Positions 8,014 through 17,249 of a DNA stretch of 64,000 nucleotides are shown in pieces. The position numbers were made by a program, and so were the translations under genes. The DNA is taken from positions 62,001-126,000 of the forward strand of contig JADEZQ010000001.1 of the NCBI GenBank assembly GCA_015206785.1. The letters are read 5' to 3'. Position 1 is the stretch's first letter. Every line of letters starts with the position of its first letter. Below the pieces are notes generated by a model. It saw nothing but the letters and a program-made list of their open reading frames with translations. It did no database searches and was not told the DNA's origin. The DNA is from Quinella sp. 2Q5 (lineage in GTDB: Bacteria > Bacillota > Negativicutes > Selenomonadales > Selenomonadaceae).

Positions 8014-8316
8014 TTGAGGAAGTACGAAGTTATCTTCATCATCAGATCGTTGGAGGAAGAGGCGACCAACGCCGTCATCGACAAGTTCGCTAAGCTCATC
8101 GTTGCGCAAGGCGGCACCATCACCAAGGAAGATCGCTGGGGCAAACGCCGCCTCGCCTACGACATCAAGAAGGAGTCCGAAGGCTTCTACGTGCTGTTCT
8201 ATGTCACGTGCGAGCCCGCCTGCGTTGCCGAATGTGATCGCGTCATGAAAATCACCGACGAGATTCTCAAGCACATGATCGTTCGCGCCGACGAGAAAGA
8301 GGCCGCCAATGAATAA
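8014..8316 (+). CDS. rpsF: 30S ribosomal protein S6
   Basis: The 100-residue product beginning (M)RKYEVIFIIRSLEEE and containing GGTITKEDRWGKRRLAYDIK is a typical bacterial S6, which binds S18 and 16S rRNA in the small-subunit platform. The start is the TTG at 8014, preceded by GGGAGG; an upstream in-frame start at 7981 would add 11 residues with no ribosome binding site. Its last codons overlap the ssb start. The rpsF-ssb-rpsR order is widespread in bacteria and supports all three calls. Confidence 0.96.
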   Translation: MRKYEVIFIIRSLEEEATNAVIDKFAKLIVAQGGTITKEDRWGKRRLAYDIKKESEGFYVLFYVTCEPACVAECDRVMKITDEILKHMIVRADEKEAANE

Positions 8317-8752
8317 GGTTTTTCTTTCCGGCAACATGACGCGCGACCCCGAAGTCCGCTATTCACAGTCGGGCAAGGCATTCGCCAAGATGGGCATCGC
8401 GGTCAATCGTCCTTACAGCAAGGAGAAGACCGTAGATTTTTTCAACCTGACGGCTTTCAACAAGACCGCCGAGTTTTGCGGTCGCTACATGACTAAGGGC
8501 ACGCGCGTTCTGGTCGAAGGCACGCTCCAAACTTCCACGTACGAGAACAAAGACGGCGTCAAGGTCAATTCGGTTGATATTTTGGTCGACAACATCGAGT
8601 TCGCGGGCGGCAAGCGTGACGACGGCGGCGGACGCGACAGCTATTCCAAGCCACGCGAGAGCGAACCTTATGCCAAACGAGAAAGCTCGCCCAAGCGTGA
8701 CGATTACGATTTCGGCGGCGAACCCATCGACCCCGACGAGACGCCGTTCTAA
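8309..8752 (+). CDS. ssb: Single-stranded DNA-binding protein
   Basis: This 147-residue protein has an N-terminal OB fold (MNKVFLSGNMTRDPEVRYS, then NLTAFNKTAEF and KGTRVLVEGTLQ) and an acidic tail ending DPDETPF, the docking peptide used by SSB partners. It coats single-stranded DNA in replication and repair. The linker is rich in Gly, Arg, Asp and Ser. Its ATG overlaps the last eight bases of rpsF, so the two are translationally coupled. Confidence 0.96.
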   Translation: MNKVFLSGNMTRDPEVRYSQSGKAFAKMGIAVNRPYSKEKTVDFFNLTAFNKTAEFCGRYMTKGTRVLVEGTLQTSTYENKDGVKVNSVDILVDNIEFAGGKRDDGGGRDSYSKPRESEPYAKRESSPKRDDYDFGGEPIDPDETPF

Positions 8753-8764
8753 GGAGGATTCAAC

Positions 8765-8995
8765 ATGCGCAGAGAAAGAGGTCGACGCCCGCGCAGGAAG
8801 GTCTGCACGTTCTGCGTCGATAAAGTTGAGCAGATAGACTACAAAGATGCGGCAAAGCTTCGCCGCTTCACCACCGAGCGCGGAAAAATTCTGCCGCGCC
8901 GCATTTCGGGCAACTGCGCCAAACATCAGCGCCAGGTGACAATCGCCATCAAGCGCGCCCGCAACATCGCGCTCTTGCCGTTCACTGCAGACTGA
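8765..8995 (+). CDS. rpsR: 30S ribosomal protein S18
   Basis: A 76-residue basic protein containing [15 protein letters not shown] and the conserved [19 protein letters not shown], diagnostic of S18. The N-terminal CxxC could bind zinc, as in other CXXC-type S18 proteins. It follows ssb by 12 bases with an AAGGAGG ribosome binding site and is the last gene before the terminator at 9017. Confidence 0.97.
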   Translation: MRRERGRRPRRKVCTFCVDKVEQIDYKDAAKLRRFTTERGKILPRRISGNCAKHQRQVTIAIKRARNIALLPFTAD

Positions 8996-9016
8996 AAATT
9001 TTTTCCGAACACAACG

Positions 9017-9042
9017 GGGAGCCGCGCGGCTCCCTTTTCGTT
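9017..9042 (+). terminator. Terminator after rpsR
   Basis: A perfect 18-base palindrome with arms GGGAGCCGC and GCGGCTCCC is followed by TTTTCGTTT. It ends the ribosomal-protein operon just before the PilO-like gene. Confidence 0.85.
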
Positions 9043-9065
9043 TACGGCGTTCGGAGGAATTGCAG

Positions 9066-9602
9066 ATGCGCGAGAAATTTTTTCTGCCGGTGACCGTTGC
9101 CGTGTGCATGCTCATCAGCCTCGGGTGGTACGAATTCATTTACGAGCCGACGCAACGGGAAATTCTGTCCATGCAGCTGGAGACGCGGCGGTTGCGTGAA
9201 GTTGAACGGGAAATCGCCGAGCTTAAGGCGCGTCACGAAAACTTATCGGCATTGGCGGCGGCGAAGGAACGTCAGCTGGACGCGGCGCGAAATTTTTTGC
9301 CACCGACGCTGATGACGGACCGCTTCATCGACGAACTTTATCGCGCGGCGGAATTCAATCGGGTACGGCTCACGTCGGTGCAGGCGGGCGAAGAAGTTGC
9401 CGACGCTCAATCGCAAATCGTCACCGTAAGTCTGTCGGCGAGCTACGTCGAACTGCTCAACTTCATTCGCGCAATCATCGACGGCGAACGACAGGTTGGC
9501 TTGGAAAATTTTTCCATCACCGCCGACAACAGCGGCACCCTGACCTGCGAAGTGAACTTCAAGATTTTTGCCGACGTTCCCGCCGCTGACCATCAACCGT
9601 AA
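9066..9602 (+). CDS. PilO-like type IV pilus assembly protein
   Basis: The 178-residue protein has one N-terminal transmembrane segment (about residues 5-24), a coiled coil (about 30-72), and an alpha/beta domain with VTVSLSASYVELLNFIRAI, which resembles the ferredoxin-like domain of PilO. In type IV pilus and type II secretion systems such proteins link the membrane platform to the secretin. GGAGG at 9053 selects the ATG at 9066. No other pilus gene lies nearby, and the gene sits alone between two terminators. PilO is the best guess; another GspM/PilO-like protein is possible. Confidence 0.6.
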   Translation: MREKFFLPVTVAVCMLISLGWYEFIYEPTQREILSMQLETRRLREVEREIAELKARHENLSALAAAKERQLDAARNFLPPTLMTDRFIDELYRAAEFNRVRLTSVQAGEEVADAQSQIVTVSLSASYVELLNFIRAIIDGERQVGLENFSITADNSGTLTCEVNFKIFADVPAADHQP

Positions 9603-9640
9603 AAAAAAATCCCCGTGCCGTGTGGCGTGGGGATTTTTCA
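9603..9640. terminator. Bidirectional terminator between pilO-like and ahbB
   Basis: AAAAATCCCC and GGGGATTTTT form the arms of a hairpin with an A-run upstream and a T-run downstream, so it can terminate both converging genes. It overlaps the final codon of ahbB. Confidence 0.8.
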
Positions 9641-10114
9641 TTCGCAAAAGTACTTCATGCCGGTCTTTTTCCATTCGCGTTTGGTGTAAAGGATTTTGTA
9701 ATCGGTGATGCCCGCGGCGTTGGAGAGCTCTGTGATAATCGCGTCGCACTCTTCGCGAGTCTTGGCGTGGATCATCGTGTAGAGATTGTAATTCCAATTC
9801 GGCGCGGTCGTCCTGTCGTAGCAGTGGGAAACGGCGGCGTGTGCGCTCATCACGGCTCCGACGGCGTCGAGTTTGTCGGGCGGCACGTGCCAGGCGCAAA
9901 GGGCGTTCGCTTTGAAGCCGACCTCGCGGTGGCGAAGGACGGCTCCCATGCGGCGAATTTTCTTCTCATCGACGAGCTTCTTCACCCGCCGCAAAAAATC
10001 TTCCTCGCTGAGCCCGACGCGCTGTGCCAAAATTTTATACGGCTCCGAGCACAACGGGAAGTCCTCCTGCAGTGCCCTAATGATCTGTTTGTCCTGCAGA
10101 CTGAAATTTTCCAA
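9638..10114 (-). CDS. ahbB: Siroheme decarboxylase subunit AhbB (Lrp/AsnC-like)
   Basis: A 158-residue protein with an N-terminal helix-turn-helix-like segment followed by an AsnC-type ferredoxin-like fold. The motif VSHCYDRTTAPNWNYNLYTM is characteristic of AhbB/NirH-type siroheme decarboxylases, and the end KKTGMKYF is also typical. With AhbA it converts siroheme to didecarboxysiroheme, in the route to haem or haem d1. The TTG start at 10114 follows GGAGGG at good spacing. It lies 15 bases downstream of ahbA. A pure transcription factor is less likely because both subunits are adjacent and carry the enzyme motifs. Confidence 0.85.
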   Translation of the reverse strand: MENFSLQDKQIIRALQEDFPLCSEPYKILAQRVGLSEEDFLRRVKKLVDEKKIRRMGAVLRHREVGFKANALCAWHVPPDKLDAVGAVMSAHAAVSHCYDRTTAPNWNYNLYTMIHAKTREECDAIITELSNAAGITDYKILYTKREWKKTGMKYFCE

Positions 10115-10129
10115 CCGAAGTCCCTCCGC

Positions 10130-10588
10130 CTATTGGAGATTGAACTGCACGTTGACCTTGTACTTCTTGTTCGCCTTGAGCTTGAGCATATCCTCGACGC
10201 CACCCAATGCGCGGATCTCCGCCAGGATTTTTGATTCGCATTCGACGTCGGGCGTCAGGAGCGTGAACCAGAGATTGTAGAGCCCTTCGCGTTCATAATT
10301 GTGCGTTGCGCCGGGGTAACGGTTTATCGCCTGCGCCACCGAGTTTACCGCGGAAGGAGCGACCTTGAGTGCGACGAGCGTGCCGCGATAACCGAGCCGA
10401 TGCGAATCGAAGAACGTGCCTATCCGCCGCAGATAGCCCGCCGCCTTGAGTTCGCGCAGTCGGTTGAGGACGGTGCCTTCGTCCGTGCCGAGCGTGCGTG
10501 CCATTTTGGCGAACGGGTGTGAGCAAATCGGGATGTCGCCCTGCAAAAGATTCAGCAACGCCTTGTCAAAATCGGACAGCTCGGTCAT
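10130..10588 (-). CDS. ahbA: Siroheme decarboxylase subunit AhbA (Lrp/AsnC-like)
   Basis: The 152-residue product is homologous in plan to AhbB: helix-turn-helix-like N-terminus (LLNLLQGDIPICSHPF) and AsnC-like C-terminal domain. PGATHNYEREGLYNLWFTL matches the histidine-bearing segment of AhbA/NirD-type subunits. AhbA and AhbB form a heterodimer that removes two carboxylates from siroheme. The ATG at 10588 follows GGGGAG. The later haem enzymes AhbC and AhbD are not in this window, so the final product cannot be inferred here. Confidence 0.85.
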   Translation of the reverse strand: MTELSDFDKALLNLLQGDIPICSHPFAKMARTLGTDEGTVLNRLRELKAAGYLRRIGTFFDSHRLGYRGTLVALKVAPSAVNSVAQAINRYPGATHNYEREGLYNLWFTLLTPDVECESKILAEIRALGGVEDMLKLKANKKYKVNVQFNLQ

Positions 10589-10635
10589 CTCAATCTCCCC
10601 TAACGTCGTCTGCTCAACGACAAATTTTCTTGCGG

Positions 10636-11247
10636 CTATTCTACCAAAGCATTCGCGATAACGTCAAGCAAATCTGAACGCCCTTCATTTTTGACGGACG
10701 AATACGGCAGGACTGATTGCTCGTCCACGCCCAGAGCGTTCTGGATGGCAGTCAGGTGTTTTTGTCGGACGGTCTTGCCGAGCTTGTCGCTCTTGGTGGC
10801 GACGATGAGCACGGGCAAATTTTTTTCCACGAGATCGGCGAACGACTTCATGTCCGAATCCTGCGGCGGGTGGCGCATGTCAATCAGTTGGCAGACAAAT
10901 CGAATGTCGCGGCGGCTCGAAAGGTATTCGTCGATGAACTTTGCCCACAGCCGACGGTTCGTCTTGGAAGTTTTTGCGTAGCCGTAGCCGGGCAAGTCGA
11001 CCAGATAAAACGCGCGGCTCGTGTCGTCAAGCTTGAGCTCCACGCGGAAAAAATTTATCGTCTGCGTCTTGCCGGGCGTGCCGGACGTCCTAGCCAATGA
11101 TTTGCGGTTGGTCAGGGAATTTATCAGCGACGACTTGCCGACGTTCGACCTGCCGACGAAAACAATTTCCGGCAGCGGCTCTTCGGGGCAGGTCTTGCGG
11201 CTCACGGCACTGGTAACGTATTCGCTTTTGATGACGGTGATTTCCAC
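10636..11247 (-). CDS. engB: Ribosome-biogenesis GTPase EngB/YsxC
   Basis: A 203-residue GTPase with G1 GRSNVGKSS, the TSGTPGKTQTINFF switch region, G3 DLPGYGYA and G4 TKSDK, all typical of EngB/YsxC, which acts in 50S subunit assembly. The GTG at 11247 is preceded by GGAGGG, so I use it rather than an upstream in-frame start. It follows lon by about 60 bases, an arrangement (lon-ysxC) familiar from Firmicutes. Confidence 0.95.
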   Translation of the reverse strand: MEITVIKSEYVTSAVSRKTCPEEPLPEIVFVGRSNVGKSSLINSLTNRKSLARTSGTPGKTQTINFFRVELKLDDTSRAFYLVDLPGYGYAKTSKTNRRLWAKFIDEYLSSRRDIRFVCQLIDMRHPPQDSDMKSFADLVEKNLPVLIVATKSDKLGKTVRQKHLTAIQNALGVDEQSVLPYSSVKNEGRSDLLDVIANALVE

Positions 11248-11309
11248 GGCGTTCCCTCCAAAAAAAATCAGCCCCCCGACATGCGGAAGGCGTCCGAAAA
11301 AATTTTCGT

Positions 11310-13628
11310 TCACTGGATGAGCGCGGTCTTCAAGACCTCGTCCATGTTTTCCACGGGCACGAACTCCAGCTTGTCGCGCACGCTCTCAGGAATGTCCTCG
11401 ATGTCGGGCGCGTTCTCCTTTGGCAGGATTATGGTGTGCATGCCTTCGCGATAGGCGGCAAGAACTTTCTCCTTGAGCCCGCCGATTGGCAGGACGTTCC
11501 CGCGCAGAGTGATCTCGCCGGTCATTGCCACGTCGGAACGAACTTTCTTCTTGGTCAGCGCAGAGATCATAGCCGTCGCCATTGTGATGCCCGCGCTGGG
11601 GCCGTCCTTGGGAACTGCGCCTTCGGGCACGTGAACGTGAATGTCGTTCTTCTCGTAGAAATCGTCGGCAAGGTGCATTAAATCACTGCGGCTGCGAATG
11701 TAAGTCAAACCCGCCTGTGCCGATTCCTGCATGACTTCGCCGAGCTTGCCCGTTAGCAAAAGTTTTCCGTTGCCTTTGAGGACGATGGCTTCGGTTGGCA
11801 AAATGTCTCCGCCGACCTCCGTCCACGCCATGCCGGTTGATACGCCGATTTGCGGTTGCTTCTCGGCTCTGGTCTGCAAAAATTTCGGACGCCCGATGAA
11901 TTCGCACAGGTTCCGTTTGGTGATGTAGACAACGCCTTCGTGACCCTCGACGATTTTGCGAGCCGCCTTACGACACGCCCGCCCGATGATTCGTTCCAAT
12001 TCACGGACGCCGCTCTCGCGCGTGTATTCGGCAATGATCTCCTGCAACACGCCCTTGGCAAAGACGACGTCGCCGCCCTTGAGACCGTTCTCTTCCTTCT
12101 GGCGTCGCGTCAGGTATCGGCGGGCAATCTCCAGCTTCTCCTGCTCGGTGTAGCTCGACAGCGTGATAATTTCCATGCGGTCGCGCAGGGGCTTGGGGAT
12201 GGTGTTCAACGTGTTGGCAGTGACAATCCACAGCACGCGCGACAAATCGAACGGCGTATCGATGTAATGATCGTTGAACGAATTGTTCTGCGCGGGGTCA
12301 AGCACTTCCAACAGCGCGGCGGACGGATCGCCCGCGTAGCTGTCGTGACCGAGCTTGTCAACTTCGTCCAGCAGGAAGACGGGGTTATTCGCGCCTGCCT
12401 TCTTGATGCCTTGAATGATGCGGCCGGGCATTGCGCCGACGTATGTGCGCCGATGTCCGCGGATTTCCGCTTCGTCACGGATGCCGCCCAGGCTCGCGCG
12501 AATGAACTTGCGACCCATTGCCTTTGCAACCGACGACGCCAGAGAAGTTTTGCCAACGCCGGGCGGTCCGACTAAGCACAGAATCGGCGCGGGCTTGTCC
12601 TTCGTGAGCACCTTCACCGCGAGAAAGTCCAGAATGCGTTCCTTGACCTTCTGCAGACCGTAATGATCTTCGTCGAGAATTTTTGTCGCCTCGGCGATGT
12701 CCATTGAATCCGCCGTTGAAACTCGCCACGGCAAGTCCGTCAGCCAATCAAGATACGTGCGGATAACGTTGCCCTCCGACGCCATTGACGGCAGCCGCTC
12801 CAGCCGCTTGAGTTCCTTTTCCACGATGGCAACGACGTCTTCGGGATAATCGCCTTCCGCCAGCCGCTTGCGATACTCCGACAGTTCCTCGGCAACTTCC
12901 TCGTCGTCGCCGAGTTCCTTGTGAATCGCCTTGAGCTGTTCGCGCAGATAATGATCCTTCTGAATCTTTTCGATCTGGTTGCGAACACGCTTGCTGATTT
13001 GCGACTCCATCTGCAGAACTTCCAGCTCACGCGCAAGGATGACGTAGAGCTTTTCCAGCCGCTCCTCAACCTTCAGGCAGCTGAGAATCTCTTGCTTGGC
13101 GTCCAGCTTCAGGTTCAGATGACTCGCAATCAGATCCGCCAGCCGCCCGAAGTCTTCCAGAATGGTGACGGCTACGAAAGTTTCTGACGGAATGCGCTTG
13201 CTGAGCTTGACCCACTCCTCGAAACGATGAACTACGCCGCGAACAAGAGCTTCGGTCTCGATGGTGTCTTCCCAGCTGTCCTCGTGCATTTCGACATCAA
13301 CTTCGACGTAGCTGTCGTCTTCGCAGGGGTGATACGCCAACATCACGCCGCGTTCCACGCCCTCGACAAGCACGCGAACGTTGCTGTCGGGCAGTTTGAT
13401 TATCTGGCGGATCTCGGCGACCGTGCCGACCTCAAACAAATCTTGTTCGCCCGGCGAATCGTTATCGGTGTCCATCTGCGCCACCAGGAATATCCGCCGA
13501 TTGTTGACCATTGCCGCCTCAAGTGCATTGACCGAACTTTCACGCCCGATATCGAGGTGCATTATCATATTCGGGAAGACCACTATCCCCCGCAGCGGCA
13601 CGAGCGGCAAAGTAATTTTTTCAGCCAT
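11310..13628 (-). CDS. lon: ATP-dependent protease Lon (LonA)
   Basis: The 772-residue protein has the LonA layout: an N-terminal substrate-binding domain starting [19 protein letters not shown], a coiled coil, an AAA+ module (Walker [10 protein letters not shown], Walker [10 protein letters not shown]) and a serine-lysine protease domain with [15 protein letters not shown]. It degrades misfolded and regulatory proteins in the cytoplasm. The ATG at 13628 follows GGGAGGG. It lies downstream of clpX across a 57-base gap containing a possible attenuator hairpin. Confidence 0.98.
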   Translation of the reverse strand: MAEKITLPLVPLRGIVVFPNMIMHLDIGRESSVNALEAAMVNNRRIFLVAQMDTDNDSPGEQDLFEVGTVAEIRQIIKLPDSNVRVLVEGVERGVMLAYHPCEDDSYVEVDVEMHEDSWEDTIETEALVRGVVHRFEEWVKLSKRIPSETFVAVTILEDFGRLADLIASHLNLKLDAKQEILSCLKVEERLEKLYVILARELEVLQMESQISKRVRNQIEKIQKDHYLREQLKAIHKELGDDEEVAEELSEYRKRLAEGDYPEDVVAIVEKELKRLERLPSMASEGNVIRTYLDWLTDLPWRVSTADSMDIAEATKILDEDHYGLQKVKERILDFLAVKVLTKDKPAPILCLVGPPGVGKTSLASSVAKAMGRKFIRASLGGIRDEAEIRGHRRTYVGAMPGRIIQGIKKAGANNPVFLLDEVDKLGHDSYAGDPSAALLEVLDPAQNNSFNDHYIDTPFDLSRVLWIVTANTLNTIPKPLRDRMEIITLSSYTEQEKLEIARRYLTRRQKEENGLKGGDVVFAKGVLQEIIAEYTRESGVRELERIIGRACRKAARKIVEGHEGVVYITKRNLCEFIGRPKFLQTRAEKQPQIGVSTGMAWTEVGGDILPTEAIVLKGNGKLLLTGKLGEVMQESAQAGLTYIRSRSDLMHLADDFYEKNDIHVHVPEGAVPKDGPSAGITMATAMISALTKKKVRSDVAMTGEITLRGNVLPIGGLKEKVLAAYREGMHTIILPKENAPDIEDIPESVRDKLEFVPVENMDEVLKTALIQ

Positions 13629-13649
13629 GCAAATTCCCTCCCTTAGGGT

Positions 13650-13681
13650 GCAAAGGAGCAGGAAGAAAATTTCCCGCTCCC
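13650..13681 (-). terminator. Weak hairpin between clpX and lon
   Basis: On the minus strand GGAGCGGGAA can pair with TTCCTGCTCC (imperfect), followed only by TTTGC. It may be a partial terminator that lowers read-through from clpX into lon. Confidence 0.4.
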
Positions 13682-13685
13682 CCGC

Positions 13686-14936
13686 TCAAACGCTAGATGA
13701 CTTCCGTATTCGTTTCTGGCTGACTTTGAATTTCGGTTCTTGGTTCAAAAGCACGTCGTCCTTGGTGACGGTGCAGATGGTGTTGCCGCCGACCGAAGGT
13801 ATCTCGTACATCAGGTTGCGCATGATTCGTTCCAATATCGAGCGCAGACCGCGGGCACCCGTCTTGCGTTGGATTGCCTCCTTGGCGATGAAGCGCAGGG
13901 CGTCGTCTTCGAAGGTGAGCTTTGAGCCGTCCATCTCCATGAGCTTTTGATATTGCTTGACGAGCGCGTTCTTCGGCTTGGTTAGGATGTCGACGAGCGC
14001 GTCTTCGTCCAGGGCGTCGAGCGTGACGATTATCGGCAGGCGTCCGACGAATTCGGGGATAAGCCCGTCCTCAATCAAATCGTCGGGCTGAACGTCGCGC
14101 AACGTCTTGCTGATGTCGCGTTCGTCTTTGGAATTGACATTCGCGCCGAAGCCGACCTTGCTGCCGCGGGTGCGCTTTTCGATGATCTCGTCCAAATCGT
14201 TGAAAGCACCGCCGCAGATGAAAAGAATGTTCTTGGTGTTGACGGTGACGTTTTCGGGCGGCATTTGCGGATGACGACCCGGCAGCTGAACGTTGACCTT
14301 GGTGCCCTCCAAAATTTTCAGCAGAGCCTGTTGAACGCCCTCGCCTGAGATATCGCGGTACATGCCCGGCTTGCGAGCAATCTTATCGACCTCGTCGATG
14401 TAGATGATGCCGTGCTCCGCCTTGGTGATGTCGCCGTCCGCCGCACGAATCAGCGCAAGCAGAACGTCTTCCACGTCCTCGCCGACGTAGCCCGCCTCGG
14501 TCAATGCGTTGGCGTCGACGATGGCAAGCGGCACCTTGAGCATCTCCGACAGCGTCTGCGCCAAAAGAGTTTTTCCGCTGCCCGTCGGACCGATCATGAG
14601 GATGTTGGACTTTTGCAGTTGCAGACCTTCCTTGGAATAGTAGCCTGCGCGCTTGTAGTGATTGTACACGGCGACGGAGATGGTCTTCTTGGCATTCTCC
14701 TGCCCGATGACGTATTCGTCGAGCTTGGCGCAAATTTCCTTGGGCTTGGGCAATTTGTCCGTGCCGACGATGTCATCTTCGTCGTCGCGGTCTCGTTGCA
14801 AAATCTCGTTGCAAAGTTCGACGCAGCCGTCGCAGATGTAGACGCCCTTGCCCGCGATGAGCTTTCGGACGACGTGCTCGCTTTTGTCGCAGAAGGAACA
14901 GCGCAACTCGCCGCGGTCTTTATCGAATTTCAACAC
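13686..14936 (-). CDS. clpX: ClpX, ATPase subunit of the ClpXP protease
   Basis: This 416-residue protein starts with the ClpX zinc-binding domain (CSFC near residue 13 and CDGC near 35), followed by the AAA+ domain: Walker A GPTGSGKT, Walker [11 protein letters not shown], and the sensor region [13 protein letters not shown]. It unfolds substrates and feeds them to ClpP. The start is the GTG at 14936, giving [13 protein letters not shown] as in other ClpX proteins. clpP is immediately upstream (21-base gap), so the two partner subunits are co-expressed. Confidence 0.97.
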   Translation of the reverse strand: MLKFDKDRGELRCSFCDKSEHVVRKLIAGKGVYICDGCVELCNEILQRDRDDEDDIVGTDKLPKPKEICAKLDEYVIGQENAKKTISVAVYNHYKRAGYYSKEGLQLQKSNILMIGPTGSGKTLLAQTLSEMLKVPLAIVDANALTEAGYVGEDVEDVLLALIRAADGDITKAEHGIIYIDEVDKIARKPGMYRDISGEGVQQALLKILEGTKVNVQLPGRHPQMPPENVTVNTKNILFICGGAFNDLDEIIEKRTRGSKVGFGANVNSKDERDISKTLRDVQPDDLIEDGLIPEFVGRLPIIVTLDALDEDALVDILTKPKNALVKQYQKLMEMDGSKLTFEDDALRFIAKEAIQRKTGARGLRSILERIMRNLMYEIPSVGGNTICTVTKDDVLLNQEPKFKVSQKRIRKSSSV

Positions 14937-14957
14937 ACGCTCACCCGCCTTGAATGG

Positions 14958-15569
14958 TTACTCGCTCTTGGTCAAATCGGTGTTTATCGCTCTGGTGATA
15001 ACGTCGTCAATCAAGCCGTAAACCTTGGCGTCCTCGGCAGTCATGAAGTTATCGCGCTCGGTGTCCGCCATAATCTTTTCGCGCGGCTGACCTGTGTGGC
15101 GGCAAAGGATATCGTTGCCGACCTCGCGCAGACGAAGAATTTCTTTGGCTTGGATTTGGATATCGGTGGACTGCCCGTGAGCCCCGCCCAAAGGCTGATG
15201 AATCATTATCCGCGCCAAAGGCAGGGCGAAGCGTTTTCCTTTGGCACCGCTCGTCAACAAGAGCGAACCCATAGAAGCCGCTTGCCCAATGCAAATGGTC
15301 GACACGTCCGGCTTGATGTATTGCATTGTGTCATAGATAGCCAAGCCCGCAGTGACGACGCCGCCCGGGCTGTTGATGTAAAGGTGAATGTCTTTGTCGG
15401 GGTCTTCGCTTTCCAAAAAGAGCAGCTGAGCGACGACGGAGTTGGCAACGTCGTCGTTTATCGGACCGCCGAGGAAGACGATTCGATCCTTTAGCAAGCG
15501 GGAATAGATATCGTAGGCTCGTTCGCCGTAGCCGGTCTTCTCGATAACCATCGGCACGTAATAAGCCAT
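14958..15569 (-). CDS. clpP: ClpP, proteolytic subunit of the Clp protease
   Basis: The 203-residue protein has the catalytic serine in [11 protein letters not shown], the histidine in RIMIHQP, and an aspartate in the following helix region ([18 protein letters not shown]). The N-terminus [23 protein letters not shown] is the usual axial-loop sequence. It forms the tetradecameric proteolytic chamber used by ClpX. It is transcribed after tig, but a strong terminator lies between, so much of clpPX expression may need another promoter or read-through. Confidence 0.98.
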   Translation of the reverse strand: MAYYVPMVIEKTGYGERAYDIYSRLLKDRIVFLGGPINDDVANSVVAQLLFLESEDPDKDIHLYINSPGGVVTAGLAIYDTMQYIKPDVSTICIGQAASMGSLLLTSGAKGKRFALPLARIMIHQPLGGAHGQSTDIQIQAKEILRLREVGNDILCRHTGQPREKIMADTERDNFMTAEDAKVYGLIDDVITRAINTDLTKSE

Positions 15570-15591
15570 AATCGTTCACCTCACGCAGTTG

Positions 15592-15630
15592 TAAAAAAGG
15601 GCGGGAAAATTTTTCTTCACGCCCTTAAAA
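15592..15630 (-). terminator. Terminator after tig
   Basis: On the minus strand AAGGGCG pairs with CGCCCTT around a 16-base loop and is followed by TTTTTT. It sits between the tig stop and clpP. Confidence 0.75.
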
Positions 15631-15634
15631 GTTT

Positions 15635-17056
15635 TCAGTTCTCTTCGGTCTGTTTGGCAGGTTCGGCGGGTTTATCGGCCGCGGCACCTGCCATGTTGTC
15701 CAGGATGAATTTCGTTGCCTTGCGGCGGCGAATGTTGTTGATGACGTTGGGGAGTCTGCCGCTTTCTTGCAGGTATCTGGCGATTTGCTTGGGCGGCGTG
15801 CGATACATCTGCGCCATCATTGCAATTTCGTAGTCGAGTTCAGGCTGGGTGACGTTGAGCTTTTCCGCGTCTGCCACGTGCTCAAGCATGATGTCCGTCA
15901 AAACATTCTTGCGGGCACTCTCGCGGTAATCCTCGCGCAGTTTGTCCATGTCCACGCCGGAGAACGCCATGTACTGTTCAAGCGTCATTCCCTGCGTCTG
16001 GAGCTGGGTTGCCATCTCGTTAATCATTTGGTCAACGCGATTATCGACCATCACGGGCGGCAAGTCAATCGTCATGTTGGCGACAGCCTTTTCGATAACG
16101 GCGCGGCGTTGAGCTTCCACTGCGCGGCGTTCGGCGGCGGATTCCATGTTCTTGCGGATATCGGCTTTGAATTCGGCAAGCGTCTGGAAGGTGCTGACCT
16201 TCTTGGCAAACTCGTCGTCAAGGGCGGGCAGCTCGCGGTGTTTGATGCTGTTGATCTTGCAAGCGAAGACGGCGTCCTTGCCCGCGACGTCCTTGCTGTG
16301 ATAGTCGTCGGGGAATTTGACTTTGACTTCGGGCGTGTCGCCGACCTTGGAGCCGATGAGCTGTTCCTCGAAGTCGCCGATGAACTTGTGCGCGCCGATC
16401 TCAAGCGGCTGATCCTTTGCCTCGCCGCCCGCAAATTTCACGCCGTCAATCGTGCCGGTATAATCAAGCGTGATGAAGTCGCCGTTGACAATCTTGTCGC
16501 CCTCGGCCGCTTCGACCATGTTGGCGTGGTGAGCACGCATGTTTTCAACCTGCTCGTCGACCTGTTCATCAGTGACGGGCTCGACAACTTTGTCCGCGTC
16601 AAGATTTTTGTACTCGCCGAGTTTGACGTGCGGGAAGGGCGTGAACGTGAGCGTGAAGACGAAATCCTTGCCCTCCTCGTTGGTGACGACGTCGGCTTTG
16701 TTTTCACTGACGGGAATGAGATTGAGCATGCGCAGAGCCTCGCGCGTGGAAGCCTGCAAAAGCATTTCGCTTGCCTCGTTGATGATGACGTCTTTGCCGA
16801 GTTCGCGCAGAGTTTTCGTCGGCTCGTAGGTCTCGCCTTTGGCACGAGCTTCGTCCTTGAGACGGGATTCTTCTTGGCGACCGAAATATTGTTCAATGCT
16901 TGCCTGCGGAGCTTTGCCTTTGCGGAAGCCGGGGATAGTCACGCGTTCGCCGAGCAACTTTGCCGCGCGCTTGATTGCCTTGGAAAATTCCGCCGCGTCC
17001 TGCGTGATAGTCAGCTCGATATTGTAATCGTCTATCTTCTTCTGGGTGAGTTTCAA
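15635..17056 (-). CDS. tig: Trigger factor (ribosome-associated chaperone)
   Basis: The 473-residue product has the ribosome-binding domain with IPGFRKGKAPQASIEQYFG, a central FKBP-like peptidyl-prolyl isomerase domain (GDFITLDYTGTIDGVKFAGG) and a helical C-terminal domain. It is about 40 residues longer than many homologues, with a KDEARAKGETYEPTKTL insertion shortly after the ribosome-binding motif. The start is the TTG at 17056, eight bases after GGAGG. tig-clpP-clpX-lon-engB is a conserved Firmicute order. Promoter at 17095-17123. Confidence 0.96.
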   Translation of the reverse strand: MKLTQKKIDDYNIELTITQDAAEFSKAIKRAAKLLGERVTIPGFRKGKAPQASIEQYFGRQEESRLKDEARAKGETYEPTKTLRELGKDVIINEASEMLLQASTREALRMLNLIPVSENKADVVTNEEGKDFVFTLTFTPFPHVKLGEYKNLDADKVVEPVTDEQVDEQVENMRAHHANMVEAAEGDKIVNGDFITLDYTGTIDGVKFAGGEAKDQPLEIGAHKFIGDFEEQLIGSKVGDTPEVKVKFPDDYHSKDVAGKDAVFACKINSIKHRELPALDDEFAKKVSTFQTLAEFKADIRKNMESAAERRAVEAQRRAVIEKAVANMTIDLPPVMVDNRVDQMINEMATQLQTQGMTLEQYMAFSGVDMDKLREDYRESARKNVLTDIMLEHVADAEKLNVTQPELDYEIAMMAQMYRTPPKQIARYLQESGRLPNVINNIRRRKATKFILDNMAGAAADKPAEPAKQTEEN

Positions 17057-17094
17057 AATTTTGACCTCCTCAATCGTTATGCAATGCGGAACTT

Positions 17095-17123
17095 ATCCTA
17101 ACATATCGCCGCTGAAAATGCAA
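17095..17123 (-). promoter_or_regulatory. Promoter of tig
   Basis: On the minus strand TTGCAT and TAGGAT are separated by 17 bases, about 40 bases before the tig start. Confidence 0.65.
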
Positions 17124-17184
17124 TAAAAAGCTTTTCTGTCCCAACGTGACGTTGCGGGCGTGTCAACAATTTTTGCGGGGAAAA

Positions 17185-17213
17185 TTGCACTGCGCGGCAA
17201 TCGGTTGTATAAT
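17185..17213 (+). promoter_or_regulatory. Promoter of the HD-hydrolase/glnS operon
   Basis: TTGCAC, 17 bases, then TATAAT, ending 37 bases upstream of the ATG at 17250. Confidence 0.75.
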
Positions 17214-17249
17214 TCGCGTTAATGTAATTTTAATTCGGGGGTTGATTCG

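Noticed and set aside
7858-8337. 159-codon minus-strand open frame across rpsF
   Set aside because: Antisense to a ribosomal protein gene and its promoter; no coding signature.
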